From: Epiperipatus broadwayi
Lineage: Eukaryota; Onychophora; Udeonychophora; Euonychophora; Peripatidae
NCBI GenBank assembly: GCA_028023455.1
Contig: JAQFVV010012530.1
Coordinates: 1,428,001 to 1,492,000, forward strand
Reading direction: 5' to 3'
Length of the DNA stretch: 64,000 bases
Below, one piece after another: positions 1 through 12,400 of this stretch (within the stretch, counting starts at the first letter, position 1; the number at the start of each line of letters is the position of its first letter). Made by a program: the position numbers and the translations under genes. The notes beneath the pieces are model-generated. The model ran no database searches. It had not been told where the DNA came from and saw nothing but the letters and a program-made list of their open reading frames with translations.

Positions 1-304
1 TAATTACTAGTTAATTGTTCTTCTTTTAATTTTTTTAGCAAAATTATTTAATTATTAAAAAAAAAAAAAAGATATAACAGTAATATTTATGAACTGAAAA
101 TAATATTTCTTTTGAGATTCAATTTACAAATCCATTCATTAATTTAAAATAAATTTGTGTTCTTATTCCTGGATATTCCATTTATCAATAAGGCAATCAG
201 TATAGAATAACTATTTATATCTTGTGCATTATGGGATATTTCATTATAAACAAATTTCTCCCTTTTTGTTAAACAAGTAATGCACAAATTTATGTATTTA
301 TTAC

Positions 305-430
305 CTCAATTTTAGATACACTCGGGCTTAAATTTTGTCCACATCCCAAACATGTAATAATATCTTGAAGTTTCTTATCAAGGATGGCTGATGAACCTTT
401 AACGTAGCACATTCTAATATTTCTGTCCAT
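305..430 (-). CDS. KIF14: KIF14-like exon m: last exon visible
   Basis: The exon has 126 nt (42 codons), phase 0 on both sides, with acceptor atttag and donor gtaata. The peptide starts MDRNIRMCYVKGSSAILDKK and ends SPSVSKIE. It has no stop codon, so at least one more exon lies beyond the window edge. Confidence 0.76.
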
Positions 431-3400
431 CTAAATAAAAATTTAAAATATTTTACTATTTTATAAATTATAAATAATCAATACATTTATGAAACAATAT
501 ATGCCTACTTCTAAAAGTTTGCTTTCTTCCATCGGTATTTCTTGGCTTCTCAAAATGGTATTCAGTTCTCCGATAAATTTACAGAATTTGAAAATTGCTA
601 AAAGTGCATCTGAGGCGGATTTCTGGATCAAACTATCAATATGATTTTGAACTCCCTGCAATAAAAATAGGAAAATAAGGAATTGTATTACTTTTTTACC
701 TAACTTGACTAATTCAAAGAGAATTATTTGAATGTATTCTATTTCTCTATAGAATACACTATAAATGATGCAAACACTATATTACTTTAAAATTTAAATA
801 TATGACATATATTTACTCACTTCAGAGCCACCTATTGTAAACTTGAATAATCAAAGACAGTGATATTATATTTATATCCCAGACTAATTTCTGGTTTATG
901 CTTTAATCAGTAAGGACTTTGGATAGTATAACAAAATTAAAATTGGTTGCGAGATATATGCAAGTGCATTAGTTCCATATTTAAATCCAAAGTCCTCAAT
1001 GATGAAGGCCATAAACCGAAATTAATTTGGAGATGCGATTATAATAATACCATTTAGTGGTCAATGGTCATTCAAGCTTACAATATTTCACGCAGGAACA
1101 GAATGACAAAAACTGCTAAAGAAAGCACATGTTAAGTGTAGGCAGCAAATCATGAGCTAGTTAAAAGAGGTCCCTGAAATATATAACTACTGGTCTTGTA
1201 ATAAATCTGTTTATATATATATATATAAGCAAACTGATTCAAAAATCTTAAGTAATTTGAACTCCAAAGTATTACCTAGAGAGAATAAAGGAGCTATAAA
1301 ACATGTAAATGTTCAACTATCATAAACATTCTTTATAGTTTTCTGTCAACTTTCAGTAAAAAACATATTGCTTTTTAATTAAAATACTATTATTTTTAAA
1401 GAGAATTAGGGATAGGTAAGACTAGGGTAAAATTATTATACCTTTCTCTACACCAAAAAAAAAAAAAAGATTAATCAAAAGGTGATAAAATTTAGAGATC
1501 TTCCTGTAATATAAGTAAATGTGTAAGGCAATTGATGTACTGAAAGCAGACATCATAAAAAAAATAATTTACAAATGTAGATAGTTTGGAAACTTATACA
1601 TTGAAGAAAGATGTATAGATAAAAAATCATATAAAAAGAGCATTAAATAGCTTTTATGAAATAATACAAAAAACAAACAATATTTTTAATGCAATAATCA
1701 ATTACATTAAAGATTAAATAAACTGAAATTTAATTGTGATATGCACTATGGCTTCTCCTTTCTCAGAGTCAGAAATCTCTCAGCCACTATACCCAGAGAA
1801 ACCTGTTAGCTACCTTACCTTTTCTTTCCATTCCCCACCATAAATTTTTCCCATGTTCTTCTCTATCCTGTTCCATCCTGTTTCCACATTATCTTTGACA
1901 ACTCTACAACTTTTATACTTTTCCCAAACCCAGCATAAAAACCAAGAACCCATTTTCTGTATAATCACTTTGTTTATATTTATTATCCCACAACTTCATT
2001 ATTTGTATTCTTTCTGCTTGAAGACATTTACATTCAATCAACAGATGCCTAACATTTTCTATGCCTTCCTTACATAACTCACATATTAAATCACCCATAT
2101 TTTCCCATTTATGTGTATATTCCCTTGTAGCTAATGATCCTGTTCAAGCCTTAAACAGTAAATTACTTTTCTTGCTATTATCATAAATTAACTCATACCC
2201 AATATTCTGTTTACTTCTATAAATATTTAAACTCTTTTTACTCTCCATACTATTTCTCCAATTCCCAATTTTTTATTAATGCACCTATTCTTTTACTCCA
2301 TTCCTTGCTACTATAACACTCAACAATTCTCTTAACACAATCATCCCACCTTTTGTATAAGTATACTGATATAAATTCTTTATCCAGCTCTTCTGCATAA
2401 TATACTACCTTTCTCACACATCTTGTTGCCTGCCCTTTACTTATAACCCAATTAAATACTATTTTGGCTATTCTCTTAATCTACCAAACATTTTCATTTT
2501 CCTTTTTGTATCTCTCATATAAAACCTTGACCATCCCATTTCTCCTTGGATTGCCTCCTTTGCCATCATACATCTGCATCTAACGCATGTCTTCCTATTT
2601 CTCTTTGTACCTTTTCTAAGTAATCTAATACCCCTTTACTAATGCATAATGCATCTTTACAATATGTTAATCCTGCTACTGCCACTCCCTTCCATACAAT
2701 TTTAGCTACATCATATTTATTATATGAAAACACTGTTAATTTCTTTAGCAGTCCCTTTCTTTTCTTTACTTCATTTATCATTTTTTTCTCCCATTCATCC
2801 AAGCAATTTCTAAACAGTTATATCTATTCATTACACTTAACTTTACATCCCCCAATAAAAATTCTTTCTCTTCTTTTTCTCCAGCATTAATCATCATTAC
2901 TTTTGATTTTTCTTCACTAAATTTAATCCTCATCTCTTTACTCATTCTTGTGCAAGTCTTCAGCAGAACTTCCATGTCTTCCCTACTTTCTGTGCACAAA
3001 AAGACATAATCCATAAATAAAGACCTGATAATGTATATACTCCTTTGCCACATATAAATGGTATCTCTACCCCTCTTCTTAGTCTTTCTATTACTCTCTC
3101 CATTTCTCTCAAACACAACAAAAAACAAATAAGTGTCATAGGGTATCCTTGCCTTAGTCCCATCCCATTTTTAACTTTAACTGATTCTATATTTCATAAT
3201 TGATATGTTTAGTAATTATTTTCATACAATCTCTTAATAAGATCCACTAAAGCTACATCCATTCCTAAATTTACTAGACTTATTCATAATCTATACTCCT
3301 TTGCCACCTATAAATGGTATCTCTATCCCTCTTCCTAGTCTTTCTATTACTCTCTCCATTTCTCTCAAATACAACAAAAAACAAATAAGTGTCATAAGGT

Positions 3401-6400
3401 ATCCTTGCCTTAGTCCCACCCCATTTTTAACTTTAACTGATTCTATATTTCATAATTGATATGTTTAGTTATTATTTTTATACAATCTCTTAAAAAGATC
3501 CACTAAAGCTACATCCATTCCTAAATTTACTAAACTTATTCATAATCTATTTCTATTTACTCTACCATATGCCTTCTCTATATCTATAAAAACCATATAT
3601 AACTATAAATTGTGTAACTACAAATATACTCTCCAGTATGCTCTTCCAATCAAAAACCTCATTGCATTTCTCCTACTATATTGTTTTCTTCCATCCATTT
3701 TGCGACCCTTCCAGCTACCATATATGAGAAAACTTTATATAACACTGATGTTATTGCTATTGTTCTATAATTGCTTAACTTCCTATGATCCTTTAAATAT
3801 TAGCCTTACTCTTGTATTACTCCAACTATCCAGAAATTCTCTCTTCTGTGCCATCTTATTAAAACATGATAATAGATTTAATTTTGCCTATTTCCTAAAT
3901 TCATTACTATCTTGCTGCCCATCCATCTAAACCTTTTGCTTTTCCATTTTCCAATTTCTTCCCTGCCTCATTCAATTCATTTCTGTAAACCTAATATTTC
4001 CATTACTATATGCTTTCATGTTTATTATCATTCTACTCTTTACATCTAACATCTTTTCTATATCCATTACATACTTACTTATGATTGTCTCTAATTCTTC
4101 TCTAGTGCTACACTCTATTCTCTCATCATCCAGTAATACTATTTCTCTCTCCGCTCCTTTCCTTCTTTTAATATATTTCCAAAATTTTTTACTCTCTTCC
4201 ACTTTTATTAATATCCTCCAACAATTTAATATTTATTTTCATTCTTACTCTATAATTATCTATTTTAGCCAATTTGTTTTCCCATTTAACATTAACAACA
4301 TCTTTTTCACTTTTTTTTGTTCTTAATAGCACACTTATATTCTCTGCATGCTTATCCCCTCTGTTTTATACTTTTATTAACTCTCATTTTTCTATTACTT
4401 TTATTCTTCTGAATATTCTCACTTAAAACCCTATTTTCCACTTTTTCAACTTTACCATGCCAGTCCTTATATTCATTCCCAACCGACTCTTCCAAGATTT
4501 CTTCAACTTTTATTTTAAATTCTTCTAACTTATTCTTATCATTCATTCTCCATCCACATCTTTCACTATCCTTTCTACTTTTATTATTATTTTCCATCAC
4601 ATTAGTAATCATTTCTATTATAAAGAAATTATGATGACTATTACATATTCTCTCTTCATTATCAAACGCTAATTTTCCGTACTTTATTCATTCCCTCTTT
4701 CTCTACTAATACATGATCTATTATGTGAAATATATTATTTCTAGACCACGTGTAGTGTCCCTCATAAATATTTGATAAATTTCCAATGCTCAAATTCACT
4801 CTGACAAAAATTCTTCAAAAGCTGTCCATTCTTGTTATTTATAACATCAATTTCTGCAATATGCCCATTCATATCCCCTATAACCATTATTTTCTTCCTC
4901 CTTTTTTTAAATCCCTGTATATCTTTAACTATGCATACATATATGCTATATACTCTATAGCCATAATCCATTCTTGTCTTCCTAACCTTATATCAAACCA
5001 CAAATGTTCTTGACATTTAACAATATTTAAATATTTTTTGACATAACTCCTATACTACCCCCCCCCCCCCCTTGCTGCCCTATTTATACCCTGCCATTTG
5101 AAGTCTTTCAGTATAGGTTCTTTTTCTCTTAGATGTGTTTCCATTACTGCTAGTGCCTCAAGCTCTTCATTTTTAACTGCTTTGTTTAATTCCAGCCACT
5201 TTTCTGGTCTCCTACTACCTAGCATATTCAAATATCCAATTTTAACAATTTCTTCTTTCCTAATTACTCTTTTATAAATTCTTTTGACTCTTTCTTCACT
5301 ATTACATTTATAAGTAACTTGCTTACCATTAATTTTACAGATGCATTCCCTCTCCACATTTACATTTATGTCAAATCAGCTACCCTTTGTTTATTTGTTA
5401 TATCCATCCAATCTTCTTTTTGATAATACCGCAATTTAAAACCCCACTCCCCTTTATAAGTTTCACAAACTATAATATTCTTTATAAATCAAACTCCCTA
5501 AAACTTCACTTTCTTGTTTTGTTAAGCGCAATCCATCTTTACTATATATCTCCCTCTTACTAATAAAAAAATCCCACACATCCACAAACCTAACACCATT
5601 TTTCTCACACAATTTTTTTAATCTCTCATTTATAGAACATGTCCTATATAACATATATCTATTGTCAAATCCTGGTAATAATCCAACTATTCCTACTCTT
5701 TTTTTAATCTTATTCAAATTACTAATCAATTCTATGTATTCATCCATTACTCTCCCAATGGCTCTGACAAATTGTTTATCTCTACCATAACATACACATC
5801 TCTACTTACTTGTTTCTTTATCTTATCTGTAACATCCCTAATTCTAGTTCTGTTTCTATTTTTCCTTGCAATTACATTTTCTCATCCTATAATTAATGAA
5901 TCTCCTATCAATACTATCTCATAGTTTACTTTCCTTATTTCATCCATAATGTTCTCTTCCACCTTTTGGACTTTCTTATCTACTTCTTCCTTAGCATTTC
6001 TATTCAATAATTTCTTTATCTGCTCACACTTCACTTCTAACAATTTTAATTTTGCTTCTACATTCTTTACTTTTTTCTCTATCTTACTTATTCTTTCACT
6101 AACCATCTCCATTGCATTACTTATTTTGTTGAACTATGTTGTTAAAAACAGAAAAATAATTAACTTTATTATTAAATAAAAAGTAGATGATTCAGAAAAT
6201 TGAGAGGTTTATGATTCCTAATTTTGAATTGCAGAAATGATTTTAAGCGAATCTCCATTGCGTTAAAACAAAACAAAAACCATATAATCTAGCACATTGC
6301 TTATCAAAAGCAAATTCTAATTATACCAATCCAGTTATGTAGTGAAAACTCATATTCCCATATTAGTTTCTTGCTCTATCATCAGTGAGAAGTTTTTGAT

Positions 6401-9400
6401 CTAGATCTAGAGCACATGTATTTTTTTGGATCCAATGCATCTTTCCTCCAGAAACTATCTTTTACATTTTCAGAATATATTAAATGTTTTGAGTCAGAAA
6501 CAATTTAGCCATTCCAGTGAAAAGATCGACTAATGTACTGATTCCTTCTGCAAGATGCCTGCAATACCATCTCTGAATCCATGTTATGTAACAACATAGT
6601 TCAGCTATTCAGCGAAAAAATTTTTAAGATTGTAGCATGTTTCATTCCCAAGTTATGATAATGTTAACATTAAATTTTGTTTTACATTGGGTAAAACTAT
6701 TACTGAAATGTTTGAAAATAATTCATACTTGCAAGAAGGTTTTCAAGTAGTTAAGATTTATGATAACAAGGTACATTCACAGTTCATATCATAACTTGTG
6801 ATAAAGAAACGACTACTGTCATAAAATTTTTGTGCTGAATAGCTAAATTATGTTTCTATATAACACAAGCACAAATTCATAGATGGCGCTGTTGGCAGCT
6901 TGTAGAAAAAAGAAACGGTAACCTTTTCAATAGGTGACACTGCAGATATCAAATAAAAAATTAATATTTCATATTTAATTTTTGCAAAATGTAAATAAAA
7001 AAAACCATATTAACCAGTCTCTGTTTAGAATGCTTAACAATCCTCAAAATACTTTTCTCCTATTCTTTAACAAAAAAGTAACTCAAAAATTGTGTTTGAA
7101 AGACTCACAAATATTTCACTTGATATTAAACAATTAAATGCAGTGCTAAAAAAAAGAAGAAGTACTGTTTGAATAATTAATTATATAGATCTGCCATCAG
7201 CTCACCTTGGTCAAGAGAGTCAAGTGCCTACAGTTATTATTTCAAGATGTCAAAATATATAGATATGGAAATGATGACAGATCTATGAAACTACACAAGC
7301 AAGTTGGCTTAAAACATTAAAATGTTTTGAAAAAAGATTTAAAGGTAGCAGCCAGAAAAGGAATGCATTAGATCCAGATTCCTAACTCCTTACTGATAAA
7401 GACCTTAAATCAAAAATTAATCTGGGATATGGATAGGAACAATATTAGTATACTGTATAATAATTAATTTGCTTCGATCATTGCCTTAAAATAATGCTTA
7501 GCCAAAAACTGAAGTAGAATCATGTTTAATATACTTATAAAAGAATCCATTGAATTTTGATTTATGGAAAGTCATATACAATGTTTGAGCCCAAAAATGT
7601 CAGATTAAGCTATGCTAAACTGCACATGACATTTGTGGTGATCTTAAAAGCTTGACATAACTGATGAAAGAATACCCTCTGAAATTTATTGAGTGAACCT
7701 TGTCATAATTTACAATTCAGAAGTTGGTTATTACAGAATATCTAATGCCTTATTTCATAAGAAACTTGTTAATGGATGTTTCTAATTATGATTTGTATAT
7801 ATATTAATACAAAAATATATATTATGAATTTACGAGATAAAATATAATAAATTAAGAACTATGATTTTTTTTACCGCATAATAAAACGCACGTAAAATCT
7901 CATCTAAATCACTCAGCATATACAAATAAAATGCTTTATATATTATTTATATGGTTTGCGAAAGATTATATTTCTTAATTTATACATATACTTCATTAAA
8001 TTTTAATGCTTTGTGTGGTTTAATGTAATAGTAGAGTGTCAGACACTGAATTTAAGTCCTTGGACAGATTCCAGTTTTGATACTTTTACTGCTAGAACTT
8101 CTTTTGAACTCTGACAACAAAATCATTTGATTATATATATATTAAATTTTAATAACATCTGGCTTATATTAAAAATTTAATAGTAATAATTATTTATTAA
8201 ATCCATAATATATATAAAGATGTAAAATCCAATTGCTTAATGCTAATTGCAGAAATAAGCAAAGAACTATAAAATCACTTACCATTACATTAATCTAGTA
8301 AAACTATTTATAATTGCTTGGCAACAGCCAGAATAAATATGGGAATATTCATTTTCTGTCTATTTCCAGCAATTAAACAATGTAGTTTTACTAAATTGTT
8401 TTAATACTCAGTTAATGTATAGTTATTTATATATACATATGGAAATAATTATAATCACTCACATATGGATAATTACAATCCATCTCAGCTATTGAACCAT
8501 TTGTTTATAATTGCTTAACAATGATTGGAAAAAGATGATTCCTTTTCATGTAGTCATTACTAAACAATTACAAATAAGTGGCTGATTGGAATTGCATTGT
8601 AATTATCGACAACCAGGTGACCATAATTTTTTGTACATTTTCTTCAGTTGGCTTTACATGTGGATATTTTATATATATGTAAAATATTGTTACCCATTAA
8701 AAATATATTATTACACGTAGCAATTTTAAATTATAGTAATGGTAAATAATGAACAGTAAAATATAGAAATTTAAGCGGAAGTACGTAATCATTATAAACT
8801 GAATTTATGTAGGCAAAAACTTCATAGTTCTTGGAAAATCATGTGGCATCTGTTTTTTTATCATAAATTTAGTTGATAATAATTACAACGTTATCAAAAG
8901 TAATTCCACTTAAATTTCAATATTACTAGTGTTTAGTATTCACTATTATTTGTTATCATTTTATTCTTGTTTGTAAAATATATAATTTTAAATCTTCTAT
9001 TTAGGCACTATTAATTTAATAAATTGGCTGAAATGTTTCTAACGGCGGGAAAAAAAGGTTTATTATATTTATTTATTTTTATTATGTAAAGCTGAGACTT
9101 GTGGGTTGGTTAGGTATGCTGCTGTATCTATTGATGAAGCATTAAAACTGTTACAAATATAAATATATATTACCTGCAATAACAAGCCAAAACTCCCTGT
9201 TACTTGTTGAAGACAGCTGGACATTTTATCTGTTACTTCTTGAACTAAATGGAGATTCTGATCCAATAAAAAAGTTCTCCATACAAAAAAATGAGAAACT
9301 AGAATTTCCAAACTGCAGCGGCACTCAATCATGCTTTTGCATAATATCACATCAGCATCATCTAAATTAAAATGAATGACAAACTAAATATTTTGTATTT

Positions 9401-12400
9401 AAAAAAAATATACATTTATTGACATAAAAAGCAATGGATTTATAGAATACATATATATAGGGTGTCCCAGTGAAAAGGTGACCGAATCTCTCCACATTGC
9501 CTGCAAGTTACTTCTGAATCATCATCATGTCTACATAATTTAGCTATTCATCACAAAAATTTTAAGGTGCTGCCAACTATAAGTTACATGAAATGTGGCA
9601 GTGAGTTTTGTATCTTAACTCATAAAAGAATGTGGCAATGATTCAAATTGTGCAGTGCATTGAATTGCAAGAATGTTTTTGAGTAATTTGCAAGATTTCG
9701 TTATGACAGGAAAAGCATTGAAGATGATCTATAGAGAATAAAATACAGTGTAGTCAGACACACTAGTGCCTTAAATTTTTGTGGTGAATAGTTGAACTAT
9801 GTTACTGCGTAAAATGTGTTGATTCAGAGATGGCACTGCAGGCAGCTTGGAGAGAGAATCAATTACCATTTTTCTAGAATACACTATGTGTATACACATA
9901 TTAGATAAACTTAATTTATGAATAATATAGATTTGAACCAATCTTTACTTAAACAAACATCCATTCAATAAATACATAAATAGATGTGATATTAAAATAC
10001 AAGTATAATGTATATACATAACCTAAATGTATTTAAAGGGCATTTGAACCCAGTCAAGTCAGGGTTCAAATCCTCTTCAATTAATGATGTGGTAATATGC
10101 TAGACTGTTTCCATCATCTATCATTAAATGTTGAATGTCTAGAAAATTTTCCACTTTATTTAAACTGTTCAAATACAAAAAACTTATTCTATAATATGTC
10201 AGTTTATTTTTCTAAGCAATTGTAATTGACGTTTAAGGACTTGGAGATATCAAGTAAACAAAGCTTAACAATAAAACAGTCTTAATATAGTATGCTTAGC
10301 ATGCTTTCAATATCTTTGTCCAGATATCATAATTATAGCAATGAATGAATAAATTGTATGCAAATATGCTTAAATACACAATATACTTTTTTATTTATAT
10401 CATTGGTATTGTTGGCAATACATCAAGCTTCCTTTTATTTTACATTGTTCTTTTCTATATATACTATGCAGACTGAAATAGGTTCAAAGGTATGACCAAG
10501 TTGGTTTTCATGTTCCAGAAATATGGATTTATCATCTGGATTGTTTTTGGCCCTTTGAACAAATTCCCATACTATATACAAGATTCTGTGTAATCAAACT
10601 AATTGCAGTGCCATATATGCAACAAAACTGTCCCAGTACCAATATCTATACAATAGGACCAAAAACAATCCAGAACCCAAATCCATATTTCTGGTGCACG
10701 AAAAACAACCTGGCCATACCTTTGAACCTACTGTAGCCAGTGTTGTGTGTATAGAAAAGAATGATTCAGAAAGTAAAATAAAGGAAGCTTGGTATATCGT
10801 CAATAATGCCAATGTTACAAATAAAAAAAGAATCCTGCCTCCTCCTTTCTAAAAAGTGCAGCATTTAAGCTTATTTGCATACAATTTACATGATACTTAT
10901 ATTACACCCTCTAACCACAATTTATTCACTCATTGCTATGATTATAATATCATGATAAAGATGATGAAAGCATGCTAAGCATACTACATTAAGACTGTTT
11001 AACTTTTCTTACTCGGTGTCTCCAAGCACTTAAACGTTAAACAACTTGTCAGTAATAACACACAAATAAACAACACAGATAATTACACAATATTTCGAGT
11101 AGTATTATTCTCCACTATTCTTTGTGTGTTGCTAGCCTGACCAATTGGTTAGAGCATTGCCTTAAAATTCGATATTCAAAAATGTATAAGATGTAAGTTC
11201 AACTCCTATGCTAATATTGTCACTGGTCAGAGCAGAAACTCCTGAAGAACAGTGGAAAATAATACTACTCGAAACATAGTGTAATTACTAATCTGTGCTG
11301 ACTATTTGTGTGTTATTTTCTAGACATTCAACATTTAATGATAGAAAGAGTCCAACACATTATCACATCTAATATACCATCATCACAAACTTTCAGGAAA
11401 ATACATAAATAATCTTCCATTATTCTTTACTTGATTAAGTTAAATAATTTTACTTTTGGGAAATGTATGTATTCAAGCACAAGTGCGTGTGCGGCGCAAC
11501 TACTCCCAAAAGCTGTTAATACAAATACAAATAGCTAAGATCCTTTGAAAGCGCTCAGCTGTTTTAATATTTTTAGTTAGCTATTTGTATTTGTATTAAC
11601 AGCTTTTGGGAGCAGTTGCGCCGCACACACACTTGTGCTTGAATTATTCTTTACTAAAAATTCTTATATTACTTATAAATGGGTACAGACTTCAAATAAA
11701 TTTTATTAAATATCATGCAGGGAAGCGAGAGATCTCTAGAAATAAATTCCATTGCTACATTTTATTGCCTAGGAGTAATCAGTAGTTTAAATTTTTTTTA
11801 GATTATTTACTATAATAAAGCTCAAGAGAATCTTACCTTTAGATTCTTGTTTTTCCAGGCAGTCCAACATAAGGGCAATATTTGATTTTAACTTTGTACA
11901 AGCTTGAAGCAATTGCTCACTGGAATACTGTTGAACAGTATTTTCTGTTAAAAATATTTATACATATAAGTTAAAAATAATTTTACAATGACTCTTAATA
12001 TTTAACTATTCTTTCATAAATTTAACATTTTAAAATCAATTATTGCAATTATTACAAAATTGAAAATTTAGAACAAAATATTCTAATAGCAAGCCTTGCT
12101 ATTTGCAATACTAAACTATTAATACATTTTTTTGGCCTCTACATAATAACCTTGCAAAGACTAATAAATTCATTTTTACACACACGTAAAAGTAATGATG
12201 ATAAATAATTCACAATAACTGAGTCTAGTTTATTCTGTACATAAAAGTAAAAATGTAAAATAAAATTTTTTATAAAAATATTATCAATTATAGTTAATTA
12301 ATTCTGCTTACTGTATCTGATAACTAAAAAGATTGGATTGGTCAGAAAAGACATATTAGCTGTAGAATCACACTGACAGGAATGTAACTTAAACTATATG

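Larger units (their letters stand above)
1738..6180 (-). mobile_element. Non-LTR retrotransposon (LINE) with SGNH-type ORF1, decayed
   Basis: Read on the minus strand it contains, in order, a coiled-coil plus SGNH hydrolase-like ORF1, an endonuclease, a reverse transcriptase and a C-terminal Cys/His motif. This is the CR1/L2-like layout. Several stops and frameshifts break every frame, so it is dead. The 3' end near 1738 matches the 3' end of a plus-strand fragment at 34362-34978, which defines the terminus. It sits in the 8.5 kb intron between KIF14-like exons k and l, in the same orientation as the gene. Confidence 0.85.
10090..11370. mobile_element. Inverted (palindromic) Penelope-like element remnant
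   Basis: A long imperfect inverted repeat starts with TTTCCATCATCTATCATT near 10108 and closes with its complement near 11345. Arms pair across a centre near 10600. Both arms carry the same GIY-YIG C-terminal fragment in opposite orientations. The right arm is expanded by a segment at about 11050-11320. Confidence 0.6.

Noticed and set aside
345-400. CTGATGA in 305-430 as a hammerhead
   Set aside because: It lies in a coding exon and no helix II plus GAAA follows.
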